A program made the translations under genes and the position numbers. Shown piece after piece: positions 25,401 through 39,705 of a stretch of DNA of 64,000 nt. Within the stretch, counting starts at the first letter, position 1. Every line of letters starts with the position of its first letter. The DNA lies in contig CM067569.1 of assembly GCA_034336665.1 (NCBI GenBank), positions 8,798,320 through 8,862,319 on the forward strand, written 5' to 3'. The DNA comes from Luscinia megarhynchos. Its lineage: Eukaryota > Chordata > Aves > Passeriformes > Turdidae. The notes below the pieces were generated by a model. That model was given only the letters and a program-made list of their open reading frames with translations. It ran no database searches and was not told the DNA's origin.

Positions 25401-28400
25401 AATTCCTCCTTTCCAGTAATGGTCAAAATTACCGCCAGGAGCAATGCCACTGATAAAACTACCTCCCCCAAAAATCTCACCTGATTAACTCTGATCTCAT
25501 GTTTATTTAACACAGCTCAGGCAAGGTGCCAACGTGATTTACAGATAGTGCTAACAGATGCAAATACACCTGACCAGGAACCATCAGGTACAGACAGAGC
25601 ACATAAGCACACAGGCAGCAAACATGCCAAAGCCATGTGTCTTGAAAACACTTTCCTTAGTGGTCTAATGGCTGTTACTGGCTTTCTGCAGCATCACTAC
25701 TACAACTGCCCCCAAAAAAGTGTACAGCTATCCTATAAATGACATCAAACCAAAGAAAGACCAAGGTAAAGACTACTGCAAGGAAAGTCCCCTCACATGC
25801 CTGATTCTACCCCAGTGTGTCGAAAACAAAACCCACAATATGAATCCAAATATAAACATACAGGTCTGTGAGTCATTCTGGTGAATTTGGTAAGAAAACT
25901 ACTCTGTTGTTATCCCCTCAGCCAAATCCTACATGGCTTGGGGAGTAGTGGCATACCTGGTGATCAACTTTGTGCTTGTGCACTTGCAGTTATTAGCACA
26001 GAATGTGTGAGCAGATGGGATTTTGGAAATGCAGAGTTATTTAACTGGTGAATAAATGCTCCCTCATAACCAAGGCATTGATTTAACTCAAATGCCAATG
26101 TCACGTGGGCAGTTGCAAGCTGGGAAAGTTTGAGTTCTTCACTCAGATGAGGAAAGCAGCCACATCTGTCCAGGATGACCAGCTAACCTGCCAAAGCCCT
26201 TCCTCCTCATCCTCTCAATACCTCCTTATTCAAAGGACAGTTGTAGGAACTTTTTGTTGCCAGCCCTCCTCTTTTAATCTCATGATAAAAAGACACATAT
26301 GGGAGACTTGGAAGATTTTTTTAATTTATAAAAAAGAAATCTATAGTACTTTAATTTTTAAATACACTTCCCACATGATCACCATCTCCAGTCATTCTTT
26401 GACATTGTCTTGCACCCATCCAGCAACACACACTCTAAGCCAAAATCTATTTAAAGACCATCCCCATGAGGAAAGTACACTCAGCCCCATTCTGCACAGA
26501 GGCTGGACAGAGGAGAAAGATTTTGAGTGGTTTGTTCCAAAAATGAAAAGGGGAAGTTTGTGGCAGAGCTGGAAATAGATCCCACATGGCAGCTCTCCAT
26601 CACGTGCACGGCCCCACGGCACCCCCAGCTCCCTGTATGGTGGGTGATGCTCTGCACTGCTCCCACGGGGCTGCAGCCAGCAGCAGGAGTGTGACAGTGG
26701 GCACAGGGAGCCAGCAGGGCCAGCAAGGCTGACCCTCAGCACCAGAGATGACAAAGGAGCAGGGTCTCAGCTCTGTGCCCTGCAGCAGAAGCAGCTCTGC
26801 AGGGCACGGCAGGCAGCTCCCACTGCAGCGTGACTTCCCCACTGCTTGCTGTTCTCAGATACTGTCCTGCTTTTGGGGCTGGGAGAAAAATAGCCTGGAG
26901 TACAGCAGCCCCACTCAGCACTGCTCCCCTCGGCTCGCTCGGGTCACAAACCTACAGGTCAGGTCACACAGAATGCTAATATTAGCGGATAGCAAGGACA
27001 TTTTTAAACTTCTAAATTACACTAAATTTGCTAGGACAAGCAGGTCATTCACCAAGTTATCCTTTGGTTTGCTCCTTTTTTTACCTATTGAAATGGCCCA
27101 CAGCAGCACAGTCCCAGCGTGAAGCCCAGCCAGCACAGAAAAGTGGGATGTTGGCAAGGTGGAGCCAGGATCGACCCCTTTTCATGCACCATCTCATTCT
27201 CCATCCCAACCCACATCCTCTCCTCTAACTGCCTTTGTTGGGGTGGAGAGATGGCACCTTGGATAAAGCTGGCCATGCCCAGCAGCACCTGCAGCCTCCC
27301 AGGCACAACCCTCCTGTTGGTACACCCCTGGGGCCAAGGACACCCGTGCTGGCACAGCAGAGCCCTTCTTCTGAGGAGTCAGTCCCCAAAAATGTTTTCT
27401 GGGGTAAATGCTCCTGGATGACTGTGAAAACAAAAGGGAAGAAGCCAGTTGTATGCTGCCTATCCACATTGATAACAGAGGGTGTAAGAAAAAGGAAAGC
27501 AGAAGTCCTCAAGTCTTTGTTACCAGAGACTATTCATAGTGAGAGGACAGGCCTTTCTCCCCCACATGGCATTTATTTTTCTGTGGGTTGCTTCATTCAA
27601 CAGCAAAACCTAAGCTAGCCACAGCCCTCCCTCCCACTCCTCTGATACCATCCTACACTTTTCAGGACTGGATGCCTGGTGTGACTTGTGCTGATCAACA
27701 CAAAGAAGAGTGAATTAAACCCTTAGGATAAGGCTAAGGCATAAGTGAATGCTTCTAAAAAGCATTTCAAGGGACAGAAATAAAACTTCTCTAATTTAGA
27801 TCCCCTAAAATTAGGTGCATGGGATTTCCCACACCCTGACCCTTGGTTTTAGTTTCAACTACAACTTAACTTCCCCAGAAGAGCTCAAGGATGACACAGC
27901 TTATTTTTTTTAATAAGCTGAATCATCTTCATATAAAACACTAACAGAGGTCACAGGGAGGAAAGGACTAAAGCTGAATTAAGCACTGTCAGTTTTTCTT
28001 CTTCCAAGACTTCGGAAAAATACACTTTAAATAAGAAACAGACTCATTGCTGAGAAGTCAAAGAGAAGGTGGATAGTGTGGGGAGCAGGTTATTTCAAAC
28101 CTCTAGGGGAAATCCTCAGCAGAAAGCCAGGAGCCAAGAGCTGTGGCTTCCAAGCCGTGGATTTTGGCTGTGCTGTGGTCCCCAGAGGCAGCTCCCAGCA
28201 AAGCCAGGAACAGGGGCTATGGGGGGACAGTGTGACCAACCCAGCCTACCTGAGGGCCAGGAAAGGGCAAGTCCCAGGTATTTTGGCAGCTGTTCCCCCA
28301 CCTCCAAGCTCCTGTTTCAGGAGCACAAACACATCTGGCAAGCTGGGGGATGGCTGCAGACACTGCTGTCCTTGACAGCAGAGCAGCAGAAAGAAGAGTC

Positions 28401-29338
28401 TCACCCTTTTTTCTCCCTTCTCCTTAAGAGCTTGCTGCCTCACAAAGCCCTTAGTCACACTTGATTTTTCCAGTTCCTTTGACACAAAATGCAGCATAAT
28501 AACAAAATAAAACGGGGACCTGGAGAACAATGAGTTCAACAGATTAATGGACAGGCACAGCCATCTTCAGCTTTTATAGCCATCAGCCCTGAAGAGCACT
28601 CCCTTCCCACAGCCTTTGAAATGAGCTTCAGCAGTCCTTGGACCTTTCAGGCAGCTGACAAACACGCACCTTCCTTTCTCAACTAAATCCCAAAGACTCA
28701 TCTTCTGCCCGTGTGCATGTCAATCTTATCATCATTATTAAAGTTTTATTGGCACAACAATGCAAACTCTGAGCACAATGCATTAACCTTGTAAAAATAA
28801 CTGAAAGAAGCCAGGTAATGGAAAGAGCAGGGGAAAGCTTTTTCATCTCTCTCCCTGAAGACAGAAGGGGGGAGAATCACACAGAGCTCTCAGCAGTGCT
28901 GAGTCATCACAAAAAGGATTTCCAATTTCTCCCCTCATCCCTCGAAAACCACCCACAACTTCTTGGAGACACCTTGGAAGTACTGTTCTCTGACTCAACT
29001 TGCCATCTGAAATCCCTTTCCCTAATAGACAATACAATCCTGTTCTACTATGGCATATTCAAAAGAGGAAGGGGAAAAAAAAATATGTCAATGTCCAGGA
29101 AAGTAGGAAAGGTTACACTCAGCAGACAAGGACTCCTATTTTCACCATAGCAACAAGCCTATTTAGAATATGGCCTACCTGCATCAAAGAGCAGCCACAA
29201 GAAGCTAAATGTAAGTCTAGTGGTACATTCAAGCACTAAGATGAAGAAGCAGCTCACATAAGCATGTCAATGGAACACTTCCAATTGCATTACATGCACA
29301 ATTATCAGGGTTTGCTCTGAACCTCCTTTCTTGATGTG

Positions 29339-29360
29339 TTTTTGTTTGTTTGTTTGTTTG
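29339..29360. repeat. (TTTG)n short tandem repeat
   Basis: About five perfect TTTG units. Confidence 0.9.
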
Positions 29361-32300
29361 AATCCAGGTAAGAGTAGCAGGGATGGGGCGTGGCATTGTG
29401 GAAGGTCCAGGTGCAGGGAAGGATCAAAAGGAAGCAATCCCAGTGACTTGGGTTTCAAAGGGGGAGGCTTCACTGGGATGCATTACAGGAGGAGGTTGCA
29501 AGATAGCACAGAAATGGGAAGTTACTCACTGATTGTTAATTTGGTTCTAAACAGGGTGAAAACTACACATCAATGACCACCACTGTAGTCCTCAATCCAC
29601 CAACAGAGAGCAGATACAGCCTTCACACCTCAAACACCTGAAAAACGTCCCCATACTTGAGAGAGAAAACTGTCCACTGGAAATGAAGGTCAGAATAAAC
29701 ACCATGCTCCCACAGGAGTAATGCTCAGGTGGGAGAACACACCTCCAAAAAGGAGTACAGAATACTACAGGGACAGACAAAGCTCATACAGGACTCACAT
29801 TTATCATATAAAGTGTATCACATTTACTGATAGAACAAGCAGCATCCTGACTGATCTCTCAGCATAATTTTTACTATTTTAAAAAATTATGCTAAGACAC
29901 TCTAAGAATCCCATATTCAGCCTCCAAGCACCTGCCTGCTGCTGCTTCTTTTAAAGTCCCCACATGTGAGAGCAGCTGCCCAAAGAATGTTTGGATTTTT
30001 AAAGAAGCGGAGGGAAGATCTTGAAACCACTCTCTATCTGCAGAGGAGTGGCAGTCATTTCACACATTCAGGTAGGAGACTGAGGAGAATTGCTTGATGA
30101 CTGGGAAGTGGACTAGAACAAAAAGACTCAGACAGATGGTACAAAAGATTAACTTAAGCCATTTATTTCTGATATTTAAAATATAAATGGAAGCTTTTCT
30201 TAAGCAAGAACACAAACAGGTCATAAGAGATTCCTGACCTGTCATACAGACCAGGAAAAGGCAAGGCCATCTCAGGCACTCCCATTGCAAATGTGCTCAT
30301 CAAAACTGCCACCAGCAGTTCAGGAAACTCAAAAGATCAACTTGTTATCAGCTGAAAATACAGTCATGCATTTCTAACCCATAATTAGATGAAAAATAAT
30401 GCAGATAAGAACAACACGAGAGAACTGAATTTGCAAGTGTGCACAGAAATCTATCAAACTGAATTTTACTTTTTTTTACCTTTTTTTTTGTTTTAAACCT
30501 GAAAGAGTTAAAAAAAAAGTCAACCACAATAAAAAGTTCAAGAAAATCTTTGCTTGAAAGAGAATGCACCAAGTATTAAATAGACACTTCATAGTGCAAA
30601 ACTCTCTGCTGCTGAAAGCATTTGCAAGATACCATTTCAATTTTCCATATTTTTTCATAAGGCCTCACTTCCATGAGCCTTCCATGGCTTCAGTGGGAGG
30701 TGCTGGGGACTGGTGGCAATACCTGTGATGGCGTTTCTCCACTGGTGAAGGAGACATGGTGCTGGCTGGCCAGAGACACTCCTCCTCCTCCTCTTCAAAG
30801 GTCCAGCAAGGACCTGAAGAGGATTCAGGGAGACTGAGCTACAAAATGAACAACTTCACATTCAGGAGAGGAAAAATGCAGACAAGAGGTGATGAACAAT
30901 CTCTGGTTGAAACCTCAGTCACTTATTCTTCTAATTTTTTGTGTAACTTTTCTATTTTTTTTTAATGCAATTTTTTCTACCTTTACTGCATGTGGAAGTA
31001 AACACCTTAAAAATCAGTGCTGGAATTAATTAAACTGAACTCATACAATCTCTTGTGCAATTGCTAAAATCAGGCCACATTTCCATGATGTTTATCACAC
31101 ATCTGCAGTACCAGATCATCCTGCATCTCTCCAGTTAGGGTGTGGGCACTCAATTATGTTCTTGTCAAATTAACAAGAGACCATGGTATGGAGTTTATGT
31201 CCATGGCTGGAGGCCAGATGATACCTGATCTGGCATGAAGGCTGCCAGGACACTGAAGCTCCAAAAGATTTTAAAAACCAGAAACTGGTAGAGAGGTTTT
31301 GTACAAGTTCAGTACTTTATTTCCTGAGGCTGCAGCAACCTGTCTCCCTGCAATCTGATTAGTTAGTGTATGCAGCCAAAAACTTGCCTTAGAATCAGCT
31401 ATACAGTCATTTCCAGCTCTACACACATTAAAACAACAATATAGACCACTGATTTAAGAAAGTGTACAGGGAGCTGCACTCAGCAGAATATGCTGATTTC
31501 TACATCACACCCTTATGTAAACACAGGCTACTTTGTGTCTAGATCCTGTTTGAATGCTGTCGTTCCTATTGTACAAATGGGGAAACTGAGACAAACAGCA
31601 ATTAAAGGAGATGCCTGAGGTCATGTCTTAGGTCTAGCAATCAGCAGAGGAATCTGGATTCCCAACTCCTACTTGTATTTTTTAACCACTAAACCACGAT
31701 CCTTCCCAGTTCAAGTACAGTTTCAAGTTCAAGGACTCACAAGAAAAACAGGAGCAGACTCTGTTAGATGCATATGCAGGCTGAAATGTTTCTCAAAACA
31801 CAAGTAACCTTCTAAAAAAATCAAACTACTTTAAAAAAGAGAAAATTCACTGCAATATAGTCTGAGCTGGAGCCTAAACATTTTTCCACTAGGGAAGCAA
31901 AGTAAATACAAAACCAGTGACATCTAAGTACACAGGCCGATTACAGCTTTACTTTCAAAAGAGCTTTGATTGATCTTTTTTGATAGACCTGAAATAAATT
32001 AAACTAGATTGACTCACTTGAGAATGGGCCATAATCCTTTAGTCAGATCCTGAAGAACTCAAACCAAACCAGCTGTTAATTTAGGCTTTATAAGATAAAG
32101 CCTGAGAAATCCAACCTGATGTACCCCAGAGCAATGGCTTACATCATCTCTGCAAGCAATCAACTTGCTGCTTCTTTTAGGAGCTAATCAGTGCTCTCTA
32201 CCATATGGGTGCCAAACTTGTTTTCTGCCTCTCCAGCAGACTCCACAGCCAAAGTGGGAGGGAGGAAGAAAGAGCAAGGGACAAGAGGGTGTAATTTAAA

Positions 32301-32821
32301 AGATTCAGCTGTTGACTTCATGAAACACATTGCACAGACTGTCCCAACACAGAGAAAGGGGAAAAAAAGAAAACCACATGAGCTGACTTACAATAACTAT
32401 TTCAATTCAAACAATTGCTGGATCTCGGTCAGGAATAAACTGCCCAAATCAACATTCACAGCTTGGAAGGGGAAAGGAGGGGAAGGAAGAGGAGAACCCA
32501 CACATTTGAGGTACCAGACATAGACAGACAAGGAGAGGGCCAGTAATGGTCTTACATGAAACAACAAATTAGGCAAAATACAAGGTGGGGCTTTCCATCT
32601 CTCACAATCCAATAATAAAAACATGCCCATCATTTTCTCATTCTCCCATCTGAGATTTAGTTTGCAAAAGTACTTCTTCCTGAAATGCTGTTTGTTGAAC
32701 CTAAGGGGATCATACTAGAAACCCAATCCAAGGAGTTGAGGTGCTTTCAAAATGGAAAAGAAGGCAATGAGGGTTCTTGGGTGAAACAAACAAAAACTGA
32801 TTCTTACAATAACATTAATGT

Positions 32822-32860
32822 GGTGTGTGTATATATATATATATATGTACACACACACAT
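32822..32860. repeat. compound (TG)(TA)(CA) microsatellite, self-complementary
   Basis: GTGTGTG runs into an alternating TA tract and then ACACACACA, so the left and right arms are complementary through a TA centre. It is a likely polymorphic and cruciform-prone site. Confidence 0.92.
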
Positions 32861-33811
32861 AGAGAAGTTATAAAAAATATATATATGACTTCAAGTCATA
32901 AATCTTACATAAAGGGAAAAAAAGGGAAGCAAGTCTTAAGACAAAATTTGAATTCCACCAGACACTCAGTAAACCCTTGGCAATGACATCTCCAACAGGG
33001 TGACTACTCCTGCAAGACAAGAGTGTCCCAGCCAGGTACTTCTGGGAGGGAGCACAGTGCAATCTGTGTTAAACACATTGGAAATACACAGCCCTGCAGA
33101 GGATGAAGCTGAAGATTACTCCAGGTGCCCAAGGTGGTGTTTGCAGTCTCTGTGACAAGAGGACCACTCTTGAGGCAGCTTTGGAGAGCACTGGGAGAGG
33201 AGGGGCGGAAAAGTAGTGCAAGTGTCATGGGGATTGAGCAAATCAGATCAGCCAAACTACTAGTCAGGGAGAAAGCACCCCATCAGTGAGTAGTGCCTGT
33301 ATGCTTTGTTTTATTACAGCAAATCAAGTTCTTTTCAGAGGACTCCAAGCAGGATTTCATTGATTAAGATCACAGTTAGCTCTTCCCACTACAGGAAAGG
33401 AACATGGCAGGGTGTTCTTAAGAGCTGTAATGCTGGTTTATATTCCTACCCCAAGGTAACAACACTGCACCAGAACATCAAACTGGTGTTTCTATTATCA
33501 AACTACTGTCAAGTACATCACTTGCACACATTCTCCTTGGTTCTGAGTATAACTGAATGCAGTAAAACACACTCCCAGCACCTCTGTGGTGCTCAGCAGC
33601 CGCGCTCATCATCGATCACAAAGTCACAGCTCTGCTCTGGTCAGCTCCGAGGAGGAAATCGTGGGGAAAGGAGAGGAGACTATAAATGCCTTGAGATGCT
33701 TTTGGAGACCCTCCAGGAACACCAGAGGTGGCCTCGGATACAAGCTTGCATTGTGCAGTTTTTTCCGGCAGACAGGCAGACACAAGCAAACAGCGTTGCC
33801 AGGTCCCAGGG

Positions 33812-34514
33812 CGCTGCACACCGGAGCACCGAGGGCTCTCGGCCTCCAGCGCTGACACACTGCAGCACCGAGGGCTCTCGGCCTCCAGCGCTGACACACT
33901 GAGCACCGAGGGCTCTCGCCTCCAGCGCTGATACACTGCAGCACCGAGGGCTCTCGCCTCCAGCGCTGCACACTGCAGCACCGAGGGCTCTCGGCCTCCA
34001 GCGCTGACACACTGCAGCACCGAGGGCTCTCGGCCTCCAGCGCTGACACACTGCAGCACCGAGGGCTCTCGGCCTCCAGCGCTGACACACTGCAGCACCG
34101 AGGGCTCTCGGCCTCCAGCGCTGACACACTGCAGCACCGAGGGCTCTCGGCCTCCAGCGCTGCACACTGGAACACCGAGGGCTCTCGGCCTCCAGCGCTG
34201 ACACACTGAACACCGAGGGCTCTCGGCCTCCAGCGCTGACACACTGCAGCACCGAGGGCTCTCGGCCTCCAGCGCTGACACACTGCAGCACCGAGGGCTC
34301 TCGGCCTCCAGCGCTGCACACTGAACACCGAGGGCTCTCGGCCGCCAGCGCTGACACACTGAACACCGAGGGCTCTCGCCTCCAGCGCTGCACACTGGAA
34401 CACCGAGGGCTCTCGGCCTCCAGCGCTGCACACTGCAGCACCGAGGGCTCTCGGCCGCCAGCGCTGACACACTGAACACCGAGGGCTCTCGGCCTCCAGC
34501 GTTGACACACTGCA
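33812..34514. repeat. CpG-rich minisatellite, 18 copies of a 36-39-bp unit
   Basis: Eighteen tandem copies share the core CACCGAGGGCTCTCGG, followed by CTCCAGCGCTG and ACACACTGCAG, for a 39-bp consensus. Shorter copies arise from single-base losses (CTCGCC for CTCGGCC; CTGCACACTG for CTGACACACTG) and the CTGAACACC or CTGGAACACC junction variants. Copies at about 33983-34139 are nearly identical, which suggests recent expansion or homogenisation. Each unit carries three CpGs and a small inverted repeat, CCGAG-GGCT-CTCGG. The unit has no stop codon on the minus strand, so all three minus frames stay open for over 300 codons. This is a property of the repeat, not evidence for a protein. Confidence 0.98.
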
Positions 34515-35308
34515 GCGGAGCAGCTCCAGCCCCCAGCCCTGCCCCAGCGGACACCGCTCTGCAGACACACACGGGCCATCCCGGACGGTCCCATCCGCGC
34601 ACAGAAACCCCCAAGTGACAAACGGCAGCCAGAGCTCGTACTCGGCTCTTCAACACCCAGGTCTATCCACACCCGCTCCTTGCAAGGATTAAATCAGCTC
34701 AACCTCATTATTTCTCGCTTTCTCCACCTGAAATGCAATCAGCACCTCTCAGGCTGTCCTTTTGGGACTTCAACACACCAACACACCAAGATGCCTGGCT
34801 CTCCATGCCACTGATTACACACTCAGGTTCTCTTAGTTTATCAAGGTCCAACAGTCAATTTCAAAATCTTATCTCAATTTTACATATATTAAACAGCCAG
34901 CAGACATGAAGTATGAAGGGGGAAGGAGGATTGTTGAGGCAGACACGATATGTAACTTGGCTCCATTTGCCATAAACATTCAGAGGAAAAATAATAAATA
35001 ATCAGCACAGTAGGGAAGAGAGAGATGCCTCCACATACCTCCTACTCTATTATTTTTTTTTCATCTATCCATAAATTATTCCCCCTGACCATCTCTGATG
35101 TGGGCACATTCCAATACAGCTGTAGGACTGCACAGGGTCTCCTCTCCACACCCATTCATTCCTGGCATATGGAAAAACATGTCCAGACCCTGGGACAAAT
35201 TCATAGAGTCGTCAGGCCTTGAGTTATCACAGTCTTCTGTCTTTTCTTTCACTACAGAATTAGCCTGAGCCTTTTGGATTCCAGGCTTCTTTCTCTGGGA
35301 CTCTGATG

Positions 35309-35310
<2 letters not shown>

Positions 35311-35345
<35 letters not shown>

Positions 35346-35350
35346 AAAAA
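35311..35350 (+). repeat. (CA)7 followed by an A27 tract
   Basis: Seven CA units run directly into about 27 consecutive As on the plus strand. It is simple sequence with no adjacent recognisable SINE or LINE body. Confidence 0.95.
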
Positions 35351-38300
35351 CCACGGAAAAAAAAAGCCCCAAATTTATTATCTCCTGAAGGGATGAAGGC
35401 ACATTCACCCAGAGGTATTTTACATTATTTCTAGGTAATATGATCTTCTATGCAGAGACAATATATTCTAAGTAGAATCTTGCTTACTGCTCAGGGAAAC
35501 AAGTTTAAAGAAATACAGGGGGGAAAAAAACCAGTTTTTAACCAAAGCAAAAAAAAATTACTTTATGAAGTATTATTCAGGGTTTTTTAAATTAACTTAA
35601 GCAACAAGACTGCTACTGATGCCTTTATAGGAACCAAAGTGAGATTTTAGAGGCAGGCTTTATAATTATGGTTAAGTCTACAATCCAGAGTGGCTGAGAT
35701 TATTAGACAATATTAAAGTAACAGATCACAAAATCACACTGAATGGTTCACACAGCACCATCCAGCATTTGAGACATCGCTGCACCATACAGATTGGCAC
35801 AGGCACTCCGTTGTGCAAGAAAGGTTGCAAAAAAGTTAGATGCAAACTTTATACCCTTTTATTTGTCTAACAGCAGTGCCCAAAGGCACCACCAGAGAAC
35901 AGAGTCCTTTTGTGCTAAGTACTGTACAAACAAGAGAGTGAGAATGACTGACCCTGCCCAAAAAACAGATGGGAGTGAAGGAGGGAGGCTCGGAAAAGGG
36001 AAACTGCTCAATGAGACCTGTGAAATGCAACCTTGATGCTAAGGAACATATTGCCTGTCTGAGTGGGCAATAGAAGAGAATATTACAAAAATATTGTGTA
36101 ATAACAGAAAATACACAGAACTAGTAACAAAGAAAACCAGTTTACTGGATGTCCCCAAAAACTGATCCCTGTCCCAGCTAAAACCAGTGTCCCTGAGCAA
36201 GCATCCCAGGAACTCCCTGCAACAGATCAAGTACTTCCACACACCACATCCAGCCTTCCCAAGCCTTGTGACCAAGAACAAGAGAAACAAATGAGCTGAC
36301 TGTGTTCTGCTGGAAAGCTGGGTCCCTCCCCTCGCCTGGGGAATTAAACTCCTGGTTCTAGTACTGGAGGATAAAGCATCAGGTTTCAGAAATCATGGCA
36401 CTTTTCAGCTACGGGAGGAGCTGCCAGCAGCCGAGACATAAAAATTGCTCATCTCAGACTTGTGGTCAGAGTTAACATTTGGGGATATTTCCACAGACAA
36501 ACAGATAAGGAGGGAATGCTTCCCTGGCAGATTTATTAATCTGGAAATGCTGGCTGAAGACTCTGAGCCATTTGGAGCAGCAGATTCCCAGGGAGACAGA
36601 TTAGCAGAACAAGTGTGGACAAGGTGGCCGTGGGAGCATAATGCTAATTAAATATAATCTGCAATTTATAAAATGGGTTTGTACATATAAAGCTACATTT
36701 CTTACCACTAATCACAGAAGATCACATAAAATCACCTTCTACAGCACGTGGGGGGTTATACACTTATTAATTGGAATGAAACATCAGGGGGTGTTTACTG
36801 TGCCTATAAACTGTACCCCCACTCTCATGAAAGCACTGCTACATCACTGACACACTGCTGCTGCAAGCCAGAAAATCAAAATAAAATCTTCAAGCAGGAG
36901 AGAATTCCTTGTAACCAAAAGAGATGGACAGGCAGCAAAATGGTATAAAACAGGCAACAAATTTCCCCTTCCCGCTGCCACTAATTTCATGCCTATCAAT
37001 AAGATGAATTATTCTGCTGCTCATTTTCTGTGTAGTCTTTTGTTTCCCAACCCCAGGAAGATAAATTATGTCAAAGTATAGGCTTCACCACCCCAATCCA
37101 TGGGCCCCAAACTATGCATGGGCCACTTCAATCTCCTTAGAATACTTTCAAGAAATGACATTTCTCTCCAGAACCATCCATGCTTTCCATTATGCTCTAG
37201 ATACAGAAAGTCTCCTCTACTTTTAGGAAGATATCACATAGACAAAGCCTTCTAAAAGGTATTTATGGCCACTCTGGTTAAACTAGAAAGCACCATTAGT
37301 TCTTTATTAATCAGCAATTAATTCATGTATAGCTTTAGTTCTTAATCCGGTATTATTGAGTTGATAACAGCGAGATGAAGTGGAGATGTAAAGTGAAAGA
37401 TGTCCTATAAAAGTTGGTCTATCATAAAGAAGGATCCTGCACAGTGTATGAGGGGGTAGGGGCAGCAGTGGCTTTCATCACTACTGGCTTTCCCAAGGTT
37501 ATTGATGGGAGCAAACAGACTTTCTATTTCTCAGTTTTATCATATGTCTGACAGTATTTGATGTTGCTTAAACAGTACAAGATCTTAGGAGCATCATGTT
37601 AGAAGAAAAACACTACCTTTCACCTTGAAGAGGATTCCACTGCTCTCAAACATGTGAATACACAGGAGTTTTCATGCTTGGTAAATTTTAAAAGCATAAC
37701 TTCTTCACCTTCAAAAATTCATTATCAACCTTCAGGAGGGAAACTCATAGGTCTTGACTATCTTTTCTTCTTCAGTATGTATTTTATATAGGCAATATGA
37801 AGTAAAAGAATTACTGAAAGAAGTGTTCAGAGTCACTTGTAGTGGAAATTAAACCATTAGTTTAATTCTTTTGTTTGTAATTTTTTAATACTTTAATTAT
37901 GTCCTGAATCAGTGAGGTGTTAGACGTGGAGACAGTTCTGAGAGAAATAATTCTTCAACCAGAGTCAGACTTGTCCTTAGGTAGCTTTCCTGAAAGTGAG
38001 GTATTCTGTCTCCATCCAGTTTGTCATGGTCAAGGAGAGGAATTTTACTCTACAGTAATTCTCAAGCACTTTTCCTACTTATCTACCTTAAAGATCTAGC
38101 TAGAAATGGGACTTGCAAACAGCAAAATTAAGAACTCTGGAAGCTAGGCTGAACGCTGCTGATAAAAACCACAAAACCAAGAACTCAATTGCAAAGTAGG
38201 CTAAAGAGCACAAACTCAAAGATAAAAAGCCACTCTTGCTGTAAATAACAACGATAACAGAACCACTAAAGCAGAAATCAAAACCCCATGTACTCTGCTT

Positions 38301-39673
38301 GTGGTTTTTGACAGAAAACCAATTCACTTGGTTCCCCTCAATTTGCACACCAATGCAACCAATATTTTGCATACTGATTGGAAAATAAAAAAAAATAGAA
38401 AACAAACACAAAAACCCAACTCCTTATGTAATACAAACTCCCATCACTCAATAGCATGCAAAAATATAAGTCAATATAGATATTTTGTAAATACCTTGAA
38501 ACATAATATATGCAAAAAACTGTCTTATAATATTCATGCCAGCTAGCTTGAACTTTTCCCAACTAATGAAGCACTGGGTTTCCAACAAGCCTACCCAGCC
38601 CACCCTGTATGCTTAAAACATGCTTTTCTTCTACAATTTGAAAAATACTGTTTACCAGTAAAGTCAAAAGATGGGAAAACACTAAATACAAGCAGCAAAT
38701 GAAAGTTGATGCTGCTGCTAGAGCTCTTCACCGTTTTATTTCCTGACATGCTCTGATATTAGCATGGATTTTTTTCTTTTGCCATTCTGCTTGTTTCTTG
38801 TTAGCAAAAAATAAAAACCATCAACAAATAATCACAGCATCACACATTTCCAGATAGACTTTGAAGTTCACTAAGTTGTAGAGGTAAAATTCACAGCCCT
38901 GTTGCTGAGATTTGGTTACAGGCAGCCCTATAAAAGCTGACTTGCTAGAGTAATAGTTCATCACCATTAAAAATAAACATCATTATAAAATAAATCATTA
39001 TGAAGTTTAACGTGTAAAAATTACAAGATCAGCAATTTGCTCTGAAACAGCTCCTAGAAATGGTAGAATTTGTTTAAACCCCTATAACAATCTCAAGGAG
39101 AAATATTTTGTATGAGAACAGTCTCTTACAGGATTGTAAGCACAAGATGAGTCCTTGCTGGTATATTTGGCCCAAGCCTTACATATTCATTTTCTTGTAA
39201 TATTTGGTTGGACTACAGAGCCCTGTAGCAGGAGTAAAGTATGGTAGCATGGAGTCACTATTTAGTAAAACTGTCCTATTGACTTTGGAGTGGCATTTTC
39301 CATTATATTCCCATAATCAATATAACTTTTACTCGGACTTTAAGAGGAGAGGAAAAAAAAAACGAAAAAGAAATGTGCATGTGGTCAGGGAGAAACAAAG
39401 CCTGAAATGTGTCATGCAATCTGGCTTCTCATGGCTACTCCAGTCCAAACACTTCTGAGAACATGAAACCACAATGTCATAATGAAATTTCTTTCGTATA
39501 CATAATTATTGAACACAATCAGCATCTGGTAGGAGAGAAAAGAAAGAAGCCCAAATACACAGCTCCCATCCTGACAAACTGTCAGCTGGCATAATCAGTC
39601 AGCACCTTATGTTTTTACATATGATTTTGGTTGGAAGTCAAAAGAAAAAGACAGCTTCAGAGGAAGGGAGCAT

Positions 39674-39674
<1 letters not shown>

Positions 39675-39704
<30 letters not shown>
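39675..39704 (+). repeat. A30 homopolymer
   Basis: This is the longest uninterrupted A run in the window. Short frames across it read as poly-lysine and are not genes. Confidence 0.95.

Positions 39705-39705
<1 letters not shown>

Larger units (their letters stand above)
16500..33811 (-). other. TCF7L2: TCF7L2 upstream intron, central segment
   Basis: This is intronic and mostly unique sequence. It contains a long purine tract near 17.6 kb, short homopolymers (T15 at 18964-18978, an A-rich run at 19171-19197, T-rich 20322-20350, A15 at 22667-22681), a palindromic pair of TCF motifs at 19.44 kb, a TTTG repeat at 29.3 kb and a TG/TA/CA microsatellite at 32.8 kb. The moderately GC-rich part at 19.5-20.2 kb has overlapping short frames on both strands and no convincing gene. 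Nothing recognisable was found in 23-29 kb or 30-32.8 kb. Confidence 0.75.

Noticed and set aside
33616..34672. Three overlapping minus-strand open frames of 314-346 codons
   Set aside because: They are all produced by the stop-free 39-bp minisatellite unit, in three frames at once, with no domain, no start context and no splice support.
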